64,000 nt of DNA, from the NCBI GenBank assembly GCA_014529385.2, contig CM043944.1:92539476-92603475 (forward strand). The letters run 5' to 3'. The position numbers and the translations under genes are program-made. Source of the stretch: Adiantum capillus-veneris (Eukaryota; Streptophyta; Polypodiopsida; Polypodiales; Pteridaceae). Below are positions 22,634 through 33,908 of the stretch, one piece after another. Within the stretch, counting starts at the first letter, position 1, and each line of letters begins with the position of its first letter. The notes beneath the pieces are model-generated. The model saw nothing but the letters and a program-made list of their open reading frames with translations. It did not search any database and was not told where the DNA came from.

Positions 22634-23024
22634 TGTAATGGCTATTGCCCGCACATGAGCAATAGGCATTACGGGAATGATTACCCGCAAACTACATTAT
22701 GTGAACATCAACACATGGAAATAGGATAGAGGACAGTACACAATACACAGGCACAGAACACCTCTTGCTTCATTCATATGTAATCCGGACACAGAGTTAC
22801 AACAGCAGATGTAATGGATAACATAAAGGTTGGTTACATCAAAAGACAGGTATGCCCCCCATATACAACCGCTGCTCCAGCGCAAATCGGGAACGGTGCA
22901 CACACTCCTCCTGTCCCATGATATCTTGTGAAGAACTGCCGCCACGGCCGCCGCATACCGCATGACTCCTGATCCGCAATGCCCAGACCTCCGCAGGACC
23001 GCATGTGCGACTCATGCCGTAACA
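22634..23024 (-). repeat. 5' LTR of element C (right end)
   Basis: 391 bp, TG...CA ends, matching the left copy with about 16-17 differences by eye plus the 8-bp indel. Confidence 0.93.
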
Positions 23025-23985
23025 GGTGCAGACAAGGAAGACCAAGGGAAGAAAAAGGCGAGAAAGTGGTCACCCTCTTCTCCATCCTTCCTAAATTCTT
23101 CCTCCTCTGAAGAAAGTGATGGTGCAACTTTTGAACCACCAAAAAGAAGAGGCCATAGGAAATCTTATGCCGTGAGGAAGAGATCATCCAAGCTCAATAA
23201 GTTCAAAGAGGGAGGAAAGAACATCTCTTTCCTTACCTACTATGGCACCTTTGGTGCTACGAACAAGTCTTGGCTTTCATCCAGAAAGTTGATGCGGCGT
23301 TTGGAGATGAGGGATTTACAGAGTCCTCTAAGCTATGCCACATAGCTATGCATTTTCAAAAGTCTGCCAAGCAATGGTGGTCTAGCCTACGAGAAACCAG
23401 TGAAGCTCCACAAACATGGAAAGCTTTAAGAGCTTCCATCATGAAGCACTTTTTGGCCACCGATGCCAAAGAAAAAGTACTCACCCGAATGGCGAAGCTT
23501 GAAGCTCTCTCCCTACAAATCCATTCACAAATATGTAGACAAGTTTGGGACTTACATCTCAAAGCCACTACTTCAAAAAGATGGATTTTGGAGAGAAATT
23601 AAAACAACAATTTTGTGCGGGCTTAACTGAAGATATGGTGGAGTATGTCAACTCCCAAAGGCCACACACCATATCTGCGGTCATACCCCATACCACGTGG
23701 CTTCACGAAGCAATTTCCAAACAGGGGCTAAGAGAAATCTTAAGCCCAAGGAGAACAAGGACCGTAACAATGAGCCTAAGCGGAAGGAAAATGTCCAAAA
23801 GTTTCCTAAAGGCAACGCCAACAACAACAAAGCTAAGGAGAAGAGAGTTATAAAGGCAAAAATGAACTCTCTCCTGAAGAACTTGAGTGTTATCGTAAAG
23901 ATAACCGTTGTTTCAAGTTCGGGGAGCAAGGGCGTGCTTATCGTGCTTGCCCCCACAAGAATACACAAAACGAGCCTCCTAGAGC
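23025..23985 (+). pseudogene. gag core and degenerate zinc knuckle (element A, right part)
   Basis: After element C the frame resumes with 'KKKARKWSPSSPSF' and 'SSSSEESDGATFEPPKRRG', a second copy of the segment just left of the insertion (about 13760-13856). The gag core follows at 23270-23602: 'AFIQKVDAAFGDEGFTESS', 'SAKQWWSSLRETSEAPQTW', 'MKHFLATDAKEKVLTRMAKL'. Near 23890-23960 'CFKFGEQGRAYRAC' is a CCHC knuckle with Phe and Arg in place of the second Cys and the His. At least three frame changes occur. Confidence 0.82.
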
Positions 23986-24460
23986 TACCTTGGTCGAAAT
24001 CCAAGAAGAGGAATCTCTCCACAAAGGATCTCCTCTATGCCATGCTTGGGGAAAGGTTAGAGAACATGAATATACTTTTATTCTCTTTGACCCTGTTTCT
24101 ACTCACAATTTCATATCCACAGAGTTGGTCACCAAGCTAGGCATTCAAGCCTATGAGATGGGAGATGTTCTACCCGCCGATGGTGCTTTCAAGGGACACG
24201 AAGCTTCAGTCACTCCCTTAATTGGGAAATTGAGACTCCATGTCCAAAGCTATGTGGACAAAGAGGACTTCTTTATCTCTCCTCTCAAGCACGAGGACGT
24301 AATCCTAGGGGCACCATGGTTTGATTGCATGGCTGCCAATGTTAAATTCCCTGAAAGGAAAATCTACTTAGGTTCAGGGAAAAAGATATGTACAGAGATG
24401 CTAAGGAGTTGGGTAGAACCATACCCATTGTACATACGCAAGATTTCAATAAGTCAATAA
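23986..24460 (+). pseudogene. Retropepsin-like protease (element A)
   Basis: 'FILFDPVSTHNFISTELV' is the active-site segment with D-P-V in place of D-S/T-G, and 'HEDVILGAPWFDCMAANVKF' is the later hydrophobic-Gly motif. The spacing and the position between zinc knuckle and RT are those of a Ty3/gypsy protease. Loss of the Gly suggests inactivity. Confidence 0.8.
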
Positions 24461-24487
24461 AGAGCTCTATTTTTGCGTACATGATTT

Positions 24488-25890
24488 TTGTTAGATTCTC
24501 AAAATGAACCTAATGATTTAGCAAAAGAAAATATAAACAATCACAAGAAATTAGAGTTATCCAATTTTCTCAAGGGATTTCAAGATGTTTTTATTGACGA
24601 CATCGCTTGTGAACTACCTCGTAAACGAGGCAATGATGACCATGCAATTGAAATTCTTCCAGGAAGTTCACTGCCTAATAAACCTCCTTATAGAGTTTCT
24701 CAAGCTCAACAAGAGGAGATTATGCGGCAAGTGCATGAGCTAGTTGAGAAGGGCCTGGTTAGGCCTAGCTCATCTCCATTTTGTTCACTCGTGCTATTAG
24801 TGCAAAAGAAAGACAACACATATCGTATGTGTGTCGAATATAAAGCACTAAATAGGATCACTATCAAAAATAGGTTTCCCATTCCACAGATAGAGGATCT
24901 ATTTGATAAGCTGCAAGGGTCGACCTACTTCACTAGGATTGACCTAAAAAGTGGCTACCATCAAATAAGGATAGTTGATCAAGACATTGTAAAGACTGCA
25001 TTTCGTACTACCATTGGTTTTTATGAATACATTGTCATGCCTTTTGGCTTGACCAATGCACCAACCACGTTCAACCGCTTGATGGAGAAGCTATTTAGGC
25101 ATCATCGAACCTTTACTAGAGTGTTCTTTGATGATATCATCATCTACTCTAATTCATTAGACGAACACAAGCAACACCTCCAGGTAATATTTCAAGTCTT
25201 ACGAGAGAATAAACTCTATATTAATCAAAAGAATCATTATTTAGGTCACATTATCTCTCAAGATGGCATCCAAATGTATCGATCAAAGCTAGAGGTAATA
25301 AAAGGATGGCCTAATCCAAGGAATCTTCATGAACTAAGAAGCTTTATAGGTATGTGTGTATACTATAGATGCTTCATAGAAAAGTTCTCACAAATTGCGG
25401 GACCATTACATGACTTAACAAAGAAAAACGTTAGGTATACATGGTCTTCCAAGGAGAACAATGCTTTCAAAAAGCTTATCTCGCAACTTGTGCTTACACT
25501 GCCGGATCTCTCAAAGCCATTTGAGGTCCAATGTGACGCTTGTGGTGATTGCCTTGGAGCTGTTTTTCTCCAAGAAGGGCATGCCATAGCCTATGAAAGT
25601 GGAATACTCGACCCTCTTGAGCAAGCTCTAGGCATATATGAAAAGGAACTCCTCACAGTTCTACATGCCTTAGACTCGTGGAAGCACTATTTATTGGGGA
25701 CTCCTTTCATTTTGCGGACGGATCACCAAAGCTTCATGACGTAGACCAAGCTATCCGACAAACAAATGAGGTGGGCGAATTTACTTTCGCAATTTCATTT
25801 TCATATTCCTCACATTGCTGGCAAGCATAATCAAGTAGCCAATGCACTCTCAAGACGGCCGAGAGTAAATGTGATTTCCATAGCAACTAC
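24488..25890 (+). pseudogene. Reverse transcriptase and RNase H (element A)
   Basis: An open frame of 418 residues (24488-25744), then a TAG at 25742-25744 and continuation to about 25890. RT: 'YRMCVEYKALNRITIKNRFP', 'TYFTRIDLKSGYHQIRI', 'MPFGLTNAPTTFNRLM' and 'VFFDDIIIYSNS' (catalytic DD). RNase H: 'FEVQCDACGDCLGAVFLQ', 'YEKELLTVLHAL', 'LRTDHQSF', and after the stop 'HNQVANALSRR'. Motifs are largely intact, with one stop inside RNase H. Confidence 0.92.
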
Positions 25891-25905
25891 AATGATCTAT
25901 CTTAT

Positions 25906-26989
25906 ATGATAGATGAGTACGCTATTGATCCCGATTTTAGAGATGTGATTTCAGCCCTTGCACTAGGGAAGAAAGAGGAACCATTTACCTTACAAGATGG
26001 TTATCTTCTCTATGGCAATAGACTATGCATTACTAACTCACTACATGAGAAAGTAATGTATGAATCTCATGCTCCTCCTTATTGCGGGGCATAGAGGGAT
26101 TCAGTCTACCCTAAAAGGGATTGAAACATATTTCTATTGGCCTGCCATGAAAGCAAACATACAAGAGTATGTTTCTAAATGTGTGGTATGCCAAAAGACG
26201 AAGTTTGATAGAGGGAAGCAACCTGGATTGCTTCACCCTTTGGCAATCCCTAATTCACCATGGGAGAGCATATCCCTGGATTTTATCTTTGGATTGTCCA
26301 AGTCTATCCATGGGAATACGGGAATATGGATGATAGTAGACATGTTCATCAAACAAGCTTATTTATACCTGTCAAAAAGACTATCAAAGCCCATCAAATG
26401 GCAACCCTCTTCATATCACAAATCTTCAAGTACCATGGCTTGCCGATGTCCATAGTGTCAAATAGAGATACTAGAATGACCAGTAATTTCTGGAAGGGTC
26501 TCTTTGAGAATTTAGGGACAAGGCTAAACTTCTCTTCGGCCTATCATCCGCAAACGGATAGCCAAAGTGAAATAGCTAACCTAACAATTCTTGATCTACT
26601 AAAAGCCCATGTAACGGAAGTAGATCAAAGTTCCCAATGGGAGAAGTACTTACCCTTAGTGGAGTATGCCTACAATAATACTGTAAATACTTCCACGGGA
26701 AAGGCACCTTTTGAGGTAATTGAGGGAAGATCCAAAAGTCCCCTGCTACTTAAAGTACATGAGAAGATCTTCGCTGCTGCAGATGAGTATAACCGAGACC
26801 TACAAGAATCTTTCCAAAAGATTAAGTATGCTATCTCTATCTGCTGCTAATAAGCACAGAAGAGCCCAAACCTTTAAAGAAAATGATTGGCTCTTGCTTA
26901 AATTTCCCAAGGCTCGAGTAAGGCACACGACGGGCCAGAATCCTATGGGACACCAAAAGTACTATGCTAAGTTAGCAAAAAGGTACTAA
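25906..26989 (+). pseudogene. Integrase (element A)
   Basis: The zinc module lies around 26070-26205: 'HRGIQSTLKGIETYFYWPAM' and 'CVVCQKTK'. The core reads 'SISLDFIFGL' (Asp), 'SNRDTRMTSNFW' (Asp) and 'DSQSEIANLT' (Glu), so the DDE set is present. A shift near 26260 separates the zinc module from the core and another near 26830 separates the C-terminal part ('LLKFPKARVRHTTG'). Confidence 0.88.
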
Positions 26990-27022
26990 GGTCCCTTCTA
27001 GATTCTTAGACCAATCAATGAG

Positions 27023-27289
27023 ATGGCCTATCAACTTAAGTTGACCAATCATTGGCTCATACAAAATGCTTTTCATGCGAGCCTACTAAAGCCTTACAAA
27101 GGAGAGCCACCTCAAGAATCAACTATTGAAGACCCACCGGAGATTGAGGACCAAGAAGAGGTGCTGCAACCCGAGTCCATTTTTCAACATGAAGACAAGG
27201 TATTGAGAGGCAGTAAAATTATTCGATGGTATCTTATTAATTTTAAGAACTATCCTTTTGAAGATGCTAGATGGATGCAAGGCATATAA
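27023..27289 (+). CDS. Integrase tail with chromodomain (element A)
   Basis: 'LTNHWLIQNAFHASLLKPYK' is the end of the integrase C-terminal module. After a Glu-rich linker, 'VLRGSKIIRWYLINFKNYP' and 'FEDARWMQ' form a chromodomain typical of plant chromoviruses, where it is thought to direct integration towards marked chromatin. It ends at 27287-27289. Confidence 0.88.
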   Translation: MAYQLKLTNHWLIQNAFHASLLKPYKGEPPQESTIEDPPEIEDQEEVLQPESIFQHEDKVLRGSKIIRWYLINFKNYPFEDARWMQGI

Positions 27290-27680
27290 TTAAAGGATAA
27301 CCTAAACCTTGTCAATGCTGACAATGCTTTCCTAGAGTAAGAAAATGTACAAATGTTTAAAATGAACAAAGTTTTTGTCTTATAAGACCTATTTTTCTTT
27401 ATTGTGCACAAATGTTAAGTAGTATCCATGCTTAGGATCAAGTTTGTGGAGACGACGTCTTCCAAACACTAGGTAGAGCTTGTCACTCTACTATAGAAGA
27501 TTGATAGGACTAATGTACATACATGCTTGCGACAGCTTAGGCTCTCAAGTGCCAAATGGATTAGTCATCCATTCTGGAATGATGTCGTAGGGTAAGATAG
27601 AGATCCTCTACCCACTAGGAAAAGGACTAATGACTATGCTTTATCATCTCTACGTCATAGTCAAGGATGACTATGATTTC

Positions 27681-27693
27681 AAGAGAGAGGTAA
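27681..27693 (+). promoter_or_regulatory. Polypurine tract of element A
   Basis: AAGAGAGAGGTAA immediately before the 3' LTR is the expected plus-strand primer. The 390 bases before it (27290-27680) hold no gene. Confidence 0.65.
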
Positions 27694-28627
27694 TCTCATA
27701 ATAACTAATATCTAATTCTCCTAAATGATTTTCTCGTGTTAAAATAATCATTTAATATGGAAAAGTATTAGGGGAGAAAAAAAAACTAGATTATTGGTAA
27801 GGCTAGCAGACTGGTCATAGTAGGGATCCAAAGGAGGGAAAATAGGGATCCAAAGGGGGACCATCTGCAGAAGAGCAATGTGCAAGCAATGGGCTTCAAA
27901 GACCTAAGGTTCAACCCATTAAGACTTCCAAAATGCTAAGGTTCCAAATTTCAAAGGGTAAGTCCAAAAAGTCAAGCTTAAGGAAATTGGATGCTTTGTA
28001 AGTGTACACAAAGTCTTCCTAGATCCCTACATGGGAGGGGGCGAGCCCTAAAGGTAGGAGAAGAGAGAGAAAGAGGTGAGGTAACACACACACACGCACA
28101 CTCAAAGGCTCCCCTTTACACAAAGGGCATAGTGGACACATGTCAGGTTCCTAGCCCAGTTGCCCCCAAAGAGTACTCAAATCCTATTGGATGACCATAG
28201 AGGTGGATCAATGAGAATTAGGTTAGAGTGAATTTAGTCTAATTAATTTTTAAACACTTTATAAAAGAACCAATGAAAATTAAGTCTCCTGGATTATTAT
28301 TGGACAGCCTGCCAAGGGGTCCAATAGGAATTAAGCAACCCAATGGCTTGCTTAATTCCTATTGGCCAGAAGGGGAAAAGGTCCAACGGGGATTTAATAG
28401 AATTAATCTAATTAATTAAGCACTCACTAAAGGGGAAAGAGGGACACATCTCACAAGGCTCTTCATTTGACCACTTAATCCCTATTGGCTAAGCTTGGAG
28501 AGTCCAATGGGAAGCTAGCAAGAGGAATTAGCAAGAGGGGTCGACCAAGAGGAGAGAGGGGGCTGATTTGTGAGGCATTATTCCACACACACTCACACTA
28601 GCTCATGTGTGAAGCAAGAAAAGTCTA
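27694..28627 (+). repeat. 3' LTR of element A, truncated
   Basis: It is collinear with the first about 960 bp of the 5' LTR, starting TCTCATAATAAC (second base G to C relative to the 5' copy). Similarity stops at 'gaagcaagaaaagtct' (28627), where unrelated sequence leading into a GA run begins, so no 3' target duplication can be read. Confidence 0.88.
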
Positions 28628-28640
28628 GTTTAGATGAGCA

Positions 28641-28643
<3 letters not shown>

Positions 28644-28715
<72 letters not shown>
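28644..28715. repeat. (GA)n microsatellite
   Basis: About 72 bp of pure GA directly after the truncation point of the 3' LTR of A. Confidence 0.95.
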
Positions 28716-28720
<5 letters not shown>

Positions 28721-29335
28721 AAACTAAAAAAACCAATTGAAAACATTCTGCGTCGGCGTAGACTGTTTCCAGTAGTTTTTATTTTAGCTTTAATAGAAAG
28801 AGACAGAGTATATGTAGAGAGTTCATACGCATGAGCAAGAGAGCGAGAGAGTTTATGTTTCTCTATTTAAAACTAAAAAAGAACCTACTAGAAACAGTCC
28901 GTGCCGGCACATACTATTTTTAGCAGGTTTTTTTATATTTGAATAGAGAGAGAGACATTTCTCAAGGCATCTGGAGAGTTTAGAAGAGTGCGGGAGAGAG
29001 AGAGAGGGACTATTTTCAATAGGTTTTTTATATTTTTCAATAGAGAGAGAAGAAGACGTTTCTCAATGCATCCGGAGAGTTTAGAAGAGCGAGAGAGAGA
29101 TGGGAAATCAATTTTGCAAACATACTAAATTCCCTTTATGGTAGATTCAAATAGGACTCTATTTTCATGAATTTTCCAAGAGGTTTTTCTCCTTCTCCCC
29201 CTCCAATTAATTGTGTAATTTTATTTTTTAACATCCACTCACCCAAAACATTCGTGAGAGAAACAATTGAGAAAATCGGCTCAAGGCTAAGCTGAGGCAC
29301 ACTTTTCTCGAAGAGTGGTCGACGTGGTAGCTTGG

Positions 29336-29337
<2 letters not shown>
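28716..29337. repeat. GA-punctuated diverged tandem repeats
   Basis: Two clear copies of about 96 bp (from 28913 and from 29009) share 'actattttnannaggttttt', 'tttctcaaggcatctggaga' and 'gtttagaagag'. A more distant copy lies near 28760. No gene was recognised. Confidence 0.6.
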
Positions 29338-29412
<75 letters not shown>

Positions 29413-29508
29413 CATGGTGGTGGCATCAAATCTCCAAAACTAAAAAAATAGCCCTCAAAGAGTCCTCCAAAAACTAAAAACAGTCGGTGGTTTGATGCCA
29501 CCACCATG

Positions 29509-29544
<36 letters not shown>
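29338..29544. repeat. Long foldback: (GA)n arm, 24-bp perfect inverted repeat, (TC)n arm
   Basis: Arms 29407-29430 (AGTCGGCATGGTGG...) and 29491-29514 are perfect reverse complements over 24 bp. They are extended outward by GA (29338-29406) on the left and TC (29515-29544) on the right, giving a stem of about 54 bp with a 60-nt loop. Confidence 0.85.
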
Positions 29545-29546
<2 letters not shown>

Positions 29547-31049
29547 AATCCCTGTAATGACCATAACTTTGGATTGACTGTTCTACACATATTCAATCCC
29601 TTTGACAAATTTGACTAGAAATTCCTTGGACAACAATGACTACAAAATGTCTGATGTCTAAGGATATTCATATGTTGACTTCTCAATAATCTTGTTGGAA
29701 GCTTTACTAGTCTATTTAAGAACTGCTTCTCTACAAATCTAGAAAGGCTATGAAGCACATGGATTTTTGCTCAATGTTTGTGAGAAAGTCACTCGGTTTT
29801 CTCTTTGCTCAAGAATGTTCGCTCGCCGTTTGGTAAGACTCCATACAAACAACCGACTGGCAAGCTTGGACTCTCTGCTTCAATTTTATGCTCACTTAAC
29901 CAAATCCACGTATGCCAACAAAGTTAAAATCCTTAAAGCAAAGTCGCATAATAAATTCTTTTTATTTTATTTCAAGTTTTAAGTTAAATTCAAACTCTCC
30001 TATAAGAGTTCAATACTGGTTTGAAGTAACTGACCAGGACAAAGGGCCTCTCGTTTCTCTAGTTTGGACAGAGATCAAAACTTCTACACATTTAGTTTGT
30101 ACTCCTTGTCCTCATCATCCTCAAAGAAGATCAACAACCATTGCTTATCCGAAGGTAATGTCATGCACGAAACATACTTAAAGCTCACCATGAGAAACTC
30201 TATGTCTCTCTTGATGTCATAATCATTCCAGGCCATGGATCATCACATATCAAATAAATTAATAAGTATTTATTTTAACCTTGCAATTATAGGACTGTTT
30301 TGGTCACATCACATGTTTAGTGTGTGTTTGCGAGTATAACTGTTCACATTTGTAAGTTGTCTCCCTTCTAATTCTTTAGAGAAATGAATAATTACTTGAA
30401 AATTATGGTTTATCATTGATAACTCCATGCTTTATGTTTTTCAATGTTCATGATACTAATAAAGGCACAAAGGCCACTTTTAGTTCTAATGCTGACAGAT
30501 CACCAAGGCCTTCACTCTTCAGTACAGATTCTCTCAAGAATTGTGAGCTCCAAACTCAGATAAGTATCGAGTTTATAATGGTTTGCACTATCTATGAAAA
30601 AGCCGAATGCCAAGTTGTGCAGTTGCTAGTAAAATATCATTACTTTATTTACTAATGGTATGCTAACTCCATCTCTGCATAGAAACATTTATGTATCATG
30701 AAATACACCACTTTCTCAATGATAATGTTTCAATATTTCATTCATGAGAAATGCAATTCAACAAAGTCGATAGGGTGTTGTATCCTTCAATTACTTACAT
30801 AGCAACATTGGGCTTACTAGCCTATGAGGTACTAAATTTTTTGTGGTTTTCTTTTTAGATATTCCCATTTGTGGACACCCTTTGTGTCCCTTCTATGGTT
30901 TTGATGCAGGATATGCTGGACATTAGACCTATTAATATTTTCTGATCCATTCTCCGTTATCTTAGCTCATGCTTGGATAGTCACTATGTTTTGGGTCATC
31001 GTGTAATGCCCAAGCATATTAAAACATGATACCTAACCTTGTAATGACT
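29545..31049. other. Non-coding stretch, no gene recognised
   Basis: Only short open frames occur (e.g. 29767-29982, 30416-30655) and none resembles a known family. AT-rich; no LTR or TIR was found. Confidence 0.5.
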
Positions 31050-31980
31050 TTTAATACTTAATTTCTCTTCTGCTAGCCACATTCACAATGCATTCTACAT
31101 TAGTCTTTTAACATCTTTCAAAGTAATCCTACCTACACATCACATTTATGAGGATCCACCTTAACTTGTGGACCTTGAAGAACAAGATCACGAGACCACC
31201 ACCACACGCACTAGTATGGTTTATAACCGCTACCTTTTGACCTTAAAAGGCCACCCTCGAGAGGATGCCAAGTGAATGCTTGAATTTTTTTTCCGCAACT
31301 TCCCAAACCTTCTCCACACTTTCCATTACTCACGGTCCAGTTGATTCTCTAGTGAGGACAATTGGCTATCCTTGGTGGGAGGGATGTTATGAGACTGGGC
31401 ACCTCCTGTTGCATGTGGTTAACTGCAATTAGGATAGCTGGCTTAATGGCTAATTATTGCTTTCTATTTGATTTTCCTAACAGTGAGTGCATGATGATTT
31501 GTAGGTTGGAATTTTGGGAGTTGACGAGGAGGCACCGGCAAATAAAAATCCTCTCGGTCATTTTATTCTTGCATAGTATTTTAGATCTTTAAATATCAAT
31601 AAGCCACTATGTCTGCTTTGTAAATAGGACAGTGAGAACTCACCCTAAGAGGATCATGCAATAAGTAGTGTGTACCACTCATTACTAGAGTGGGACTAAA
31701 GTGTAAAAGTGGGGCCTCCAATTTCTAGCACCAATAATAAATCAAATATCAAATACCAAACTCCACAAGAGGTGCAGTCGAGTTTGGGGTTGCAATCTTT
31801 AGGCCTTTCTTGTGTAGATTCTCTAAATTTTTCCATCTCCCCACTCTTAAGCTATTTTGTGTTTGTTGTGTACCCTAATCAAGTCTACATCTTCTCTTCC
31901 ATGTACTTCTTACACCCTCTTACAGCTTGTCTCTACTTCTTACACCCTGTTACAGCTTGTCTCTGTCAATTCTATGCTCT

Positions 31981-32000
<20 letters not shown>
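31050..32000 (+). mobile_element. Second B-family chromovirus remnant (integrase tail plus LTR)
   Basis: 31080-31380 is collinear with 10385-10700 of element B: 'IHNAFYISLL', 'THHIYEDPP', 'MVYNRYLLTLKGHPRED'. The purine tract 'ggtgggaggga' ends at 31386 and the LTR starts at 31387 (TGTTATGAGACTGGGC). It runs collinear with the B LTR to about 31870 and continues to near 31975, where a GA run follows; its exact 3' end is not defined. All coding parts carry stops. Confidence 0.8.
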
Positions 32001-32039
<39 letters not shown>

Positions 32040-32062
32040 TGTGTGTGTGTGTGCGCGCGCGT
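31982..32062. repeat. Compound (GA)n(TG)n microsatellite
   Basis: GA from 31982 to about 32037 then TG/CG to about 32062. Confidence 0.95.
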
Positions 32063-33214
32063 GCTTGGAAATTGGAGAAAGAGGTCGACAGGTTGATGGT
32101 GATGTTTGTGAGCAAGGGTTGAATTGCTTTAAGCAACCGGTCTCCCCCCTTTCTCCCACAATTGAACTTGAGCTCCTTCTTCTTACCGAGATATATGGCA
32201 TTCATGTGAAAAGGCACTCCATGCATATTCTTGACCTTGTAATTATTTATAAGCTAAACAAGAGACAAATTTGGTAGCCAAGAGCCCTTCAATTTTGAGT
32301 GCTTCAAGTTTCTCTTCATGACCTTGACCTGCAACCTACCCTACTAATTCCAACTTTTTCAATAGTCCTTTGAACATCCTCCTTGTCCAAGTAGAACTCT
32401 ACAAGAATCCATCACTGCATTTTTGTCGAGCTTTCTTGAACCTTCTTTCATCCAGCATGTTTCGAACGACAATAGGTGGAATCATTTCACAAAACGATTG
32501 TGATGCACCTTGCATGTTTCTTACCTTGTGAACAGTCTGGTTGAACAAAGAACCCGAGTTGAATGCAAACAAACAATATACCACCAACAAATCATTATGT
32601 TTAGATTCTCTAAGAAATGAAAGAGATCTAAAGACACCTACATGAAAATATACCAATCTTACCTCATTGCTTTGATTTTTTTGTTGCACTCTCCACCTCC
32701 TTGGTTGAGACTCTCAATATTCTTCAACTTTTTTTTCTCTTTGTCCAATCTCAAGTTCTTGTGGCTCTCTGAGTTAGTTGCAACGTTCACACATTAGGCC
32801 GCACAACAGACAATGATCACCTAATTGAAGATATTACGATTGGCCCTAACATAAAAGATACAATGATTACCTAATTGAAGATATTATGATGGGCCCTGAC
32901 ATAAAAGATACAATGAGTATGGAGCTAGCAAAAAGTATCAACTAGTGAAAAGCGTGAGAGAGAAGCTATGTGGTTTTGCTTTTAGAAGGGGCAAACGACT
33001 AGTGCACTATCTCAACGAGCTCAAGGTCCTGTCCTCTTTAATTACGAGTCTTAAATGGTTACATGATGCCAATGTAACTCCCTAATTTTGACAATTTTTT
33101 TGGAGTGTCTTACTTGATTGGAATTAGAAATCTACTACAATTTGGTTTTGTTGACCTAGAAAAGACATGCACATCACTCATCCATGCAACAATTCCACAC
33201 CAAGATATATATTT

Positions 33215-33215
<1 letters not shown>
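32063..33215. other. Non-coding stretch with a 50-bp tandem duplication
   Basis: No gene was recognised. Two 50-bp copies ('caatgatcacctaattgaag' start) lie at 32811-32860 and 32861-32910. Confidence 0.55.

Positions 33216-33301
<86 letters not shown>
33216..33301. repeat. Compound (TC)n(AC)n microsatellite
   Basis: TC to about 33264 then AC to 33301. A C16 run (about 33401-33416) and a GA run (33482-33526) follow shortly. Confidence 0.95.
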
Positions 33302-33302
<1 letters not shown>

Positions 33303-33479
33303 CTTATCATTTGATTGAGCCCGATGAGAAAACATTTTACATGGTGGTATCCATAAGGCAAAGTGGAAACCTTCTATACTAATAGATAAAGGGGGAGGGA
33401 ATCCCCCCCCCCCCCCGCCACACGTCAGTGTCTCTTGCATCCGACGGGTGTCGCCTACAGCGTCTGGGAACACAGTGAC

Positions 33480-33528
<49 letters not shown>

Positions 33529-33908
33529 AGTACGTGTAAAAATCTCCCCCTCCCCCGAAAAATCAATGTGCACGGTGTTTGAACCTCAATTCTAAGGACG
33601 CAACACCTTTGAGAGCGAAAAGGCGCCAACGAGGAGCTGTTGGGAAGACGTTACCCTCCGTCTCCCAACCCATTTCTTGGTTTGGCTCTTCGCTGTTCCG
33701 ACGTTCCCGAGCCGTCGACTCGACGATCCAACGGTCTCAACTGCAAGATTGTGGGCATATGCTGCATGCACCCGCCATGGCGTTGCTGCAAGTAGGCTCA
33801 CCGTTACCTCGAGCTGTGCCGCCCTTACGTCCCGACCATCTACTCCACAGGCTTGGACCGTTGGATTGAGTGCTCCTGGGGGACTCTGTGCTGATGATAT
33901 TGGTCGCC
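33302..33908 (+). promoter_or_regulatory. Presumed promoter and 5' UTR of the HeH-like gene
   Basis: GC-rich compared with its surroundings from about 33580. It holds the GA run at 33482-33526 and overlapping short frames that look like untranslated leader. No convincing TATA box was identified; plant promoters with GA/CT repeats are common. The start of transcription is unknown. Confidence 0.35.

Larger units (their letters stand above)
13857..23024 (-). mobile_element. Athila-like Ty3/gypsy element C, reverse orientation, nested in A
   Basis: A full-length 9.2-kb element on the minus strand: right LTR (its 5' LTR) 22634-23024, left LTR (3') 13857-14255, gag, zinc knuckles, protease, RT, RNase H, integrase, then a long 3' region with extra reading frames. 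The target duplication is GGTGT (13852-13856) and GGTGC (23025-23029), one mismatch. The two LTRs are about 95 % identical by eye, so insertion is fairly recent. 'FLDGFSGYNQI' in RT and extra frames after pol point to the Athila/Tat side rather than chromoviruses. A deleted relative is element F. Confidence 0.92.
11196..28627 (+). mobile_element. Chromovirus (Ty3/gypsy) element A, nested host of element C
   Basis: A nearly complete LTR element: 5' LTR 11196-12864, primer site, gag, protease, RT, RNase H, integrase with chromodomain, polypurine tract and truncated 3' LTR from 27694. It lies inside the 3' LTR of element B, and its gag is split by element C (13857-23024). Without C it would be about 8.3 kb in the window. 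Several frameshifts and stops show it is no longer autonomous. Confidence 0.9.

Noticed and set aside
29136-29564. Frame with Arg-Glu and Ser-Leu runs
   Set aside because: Caused by the GA and TC runs; no independent coding evidence. The same holds for 28634-28834, 31709-32226 and 33105-33629.
33579-33869. 96-residue frame upstream of the HeH-like gene as a separate gene
   Set aside because: GC-rich leader with several overlapping frames; no domain and directly upstream of a better start.
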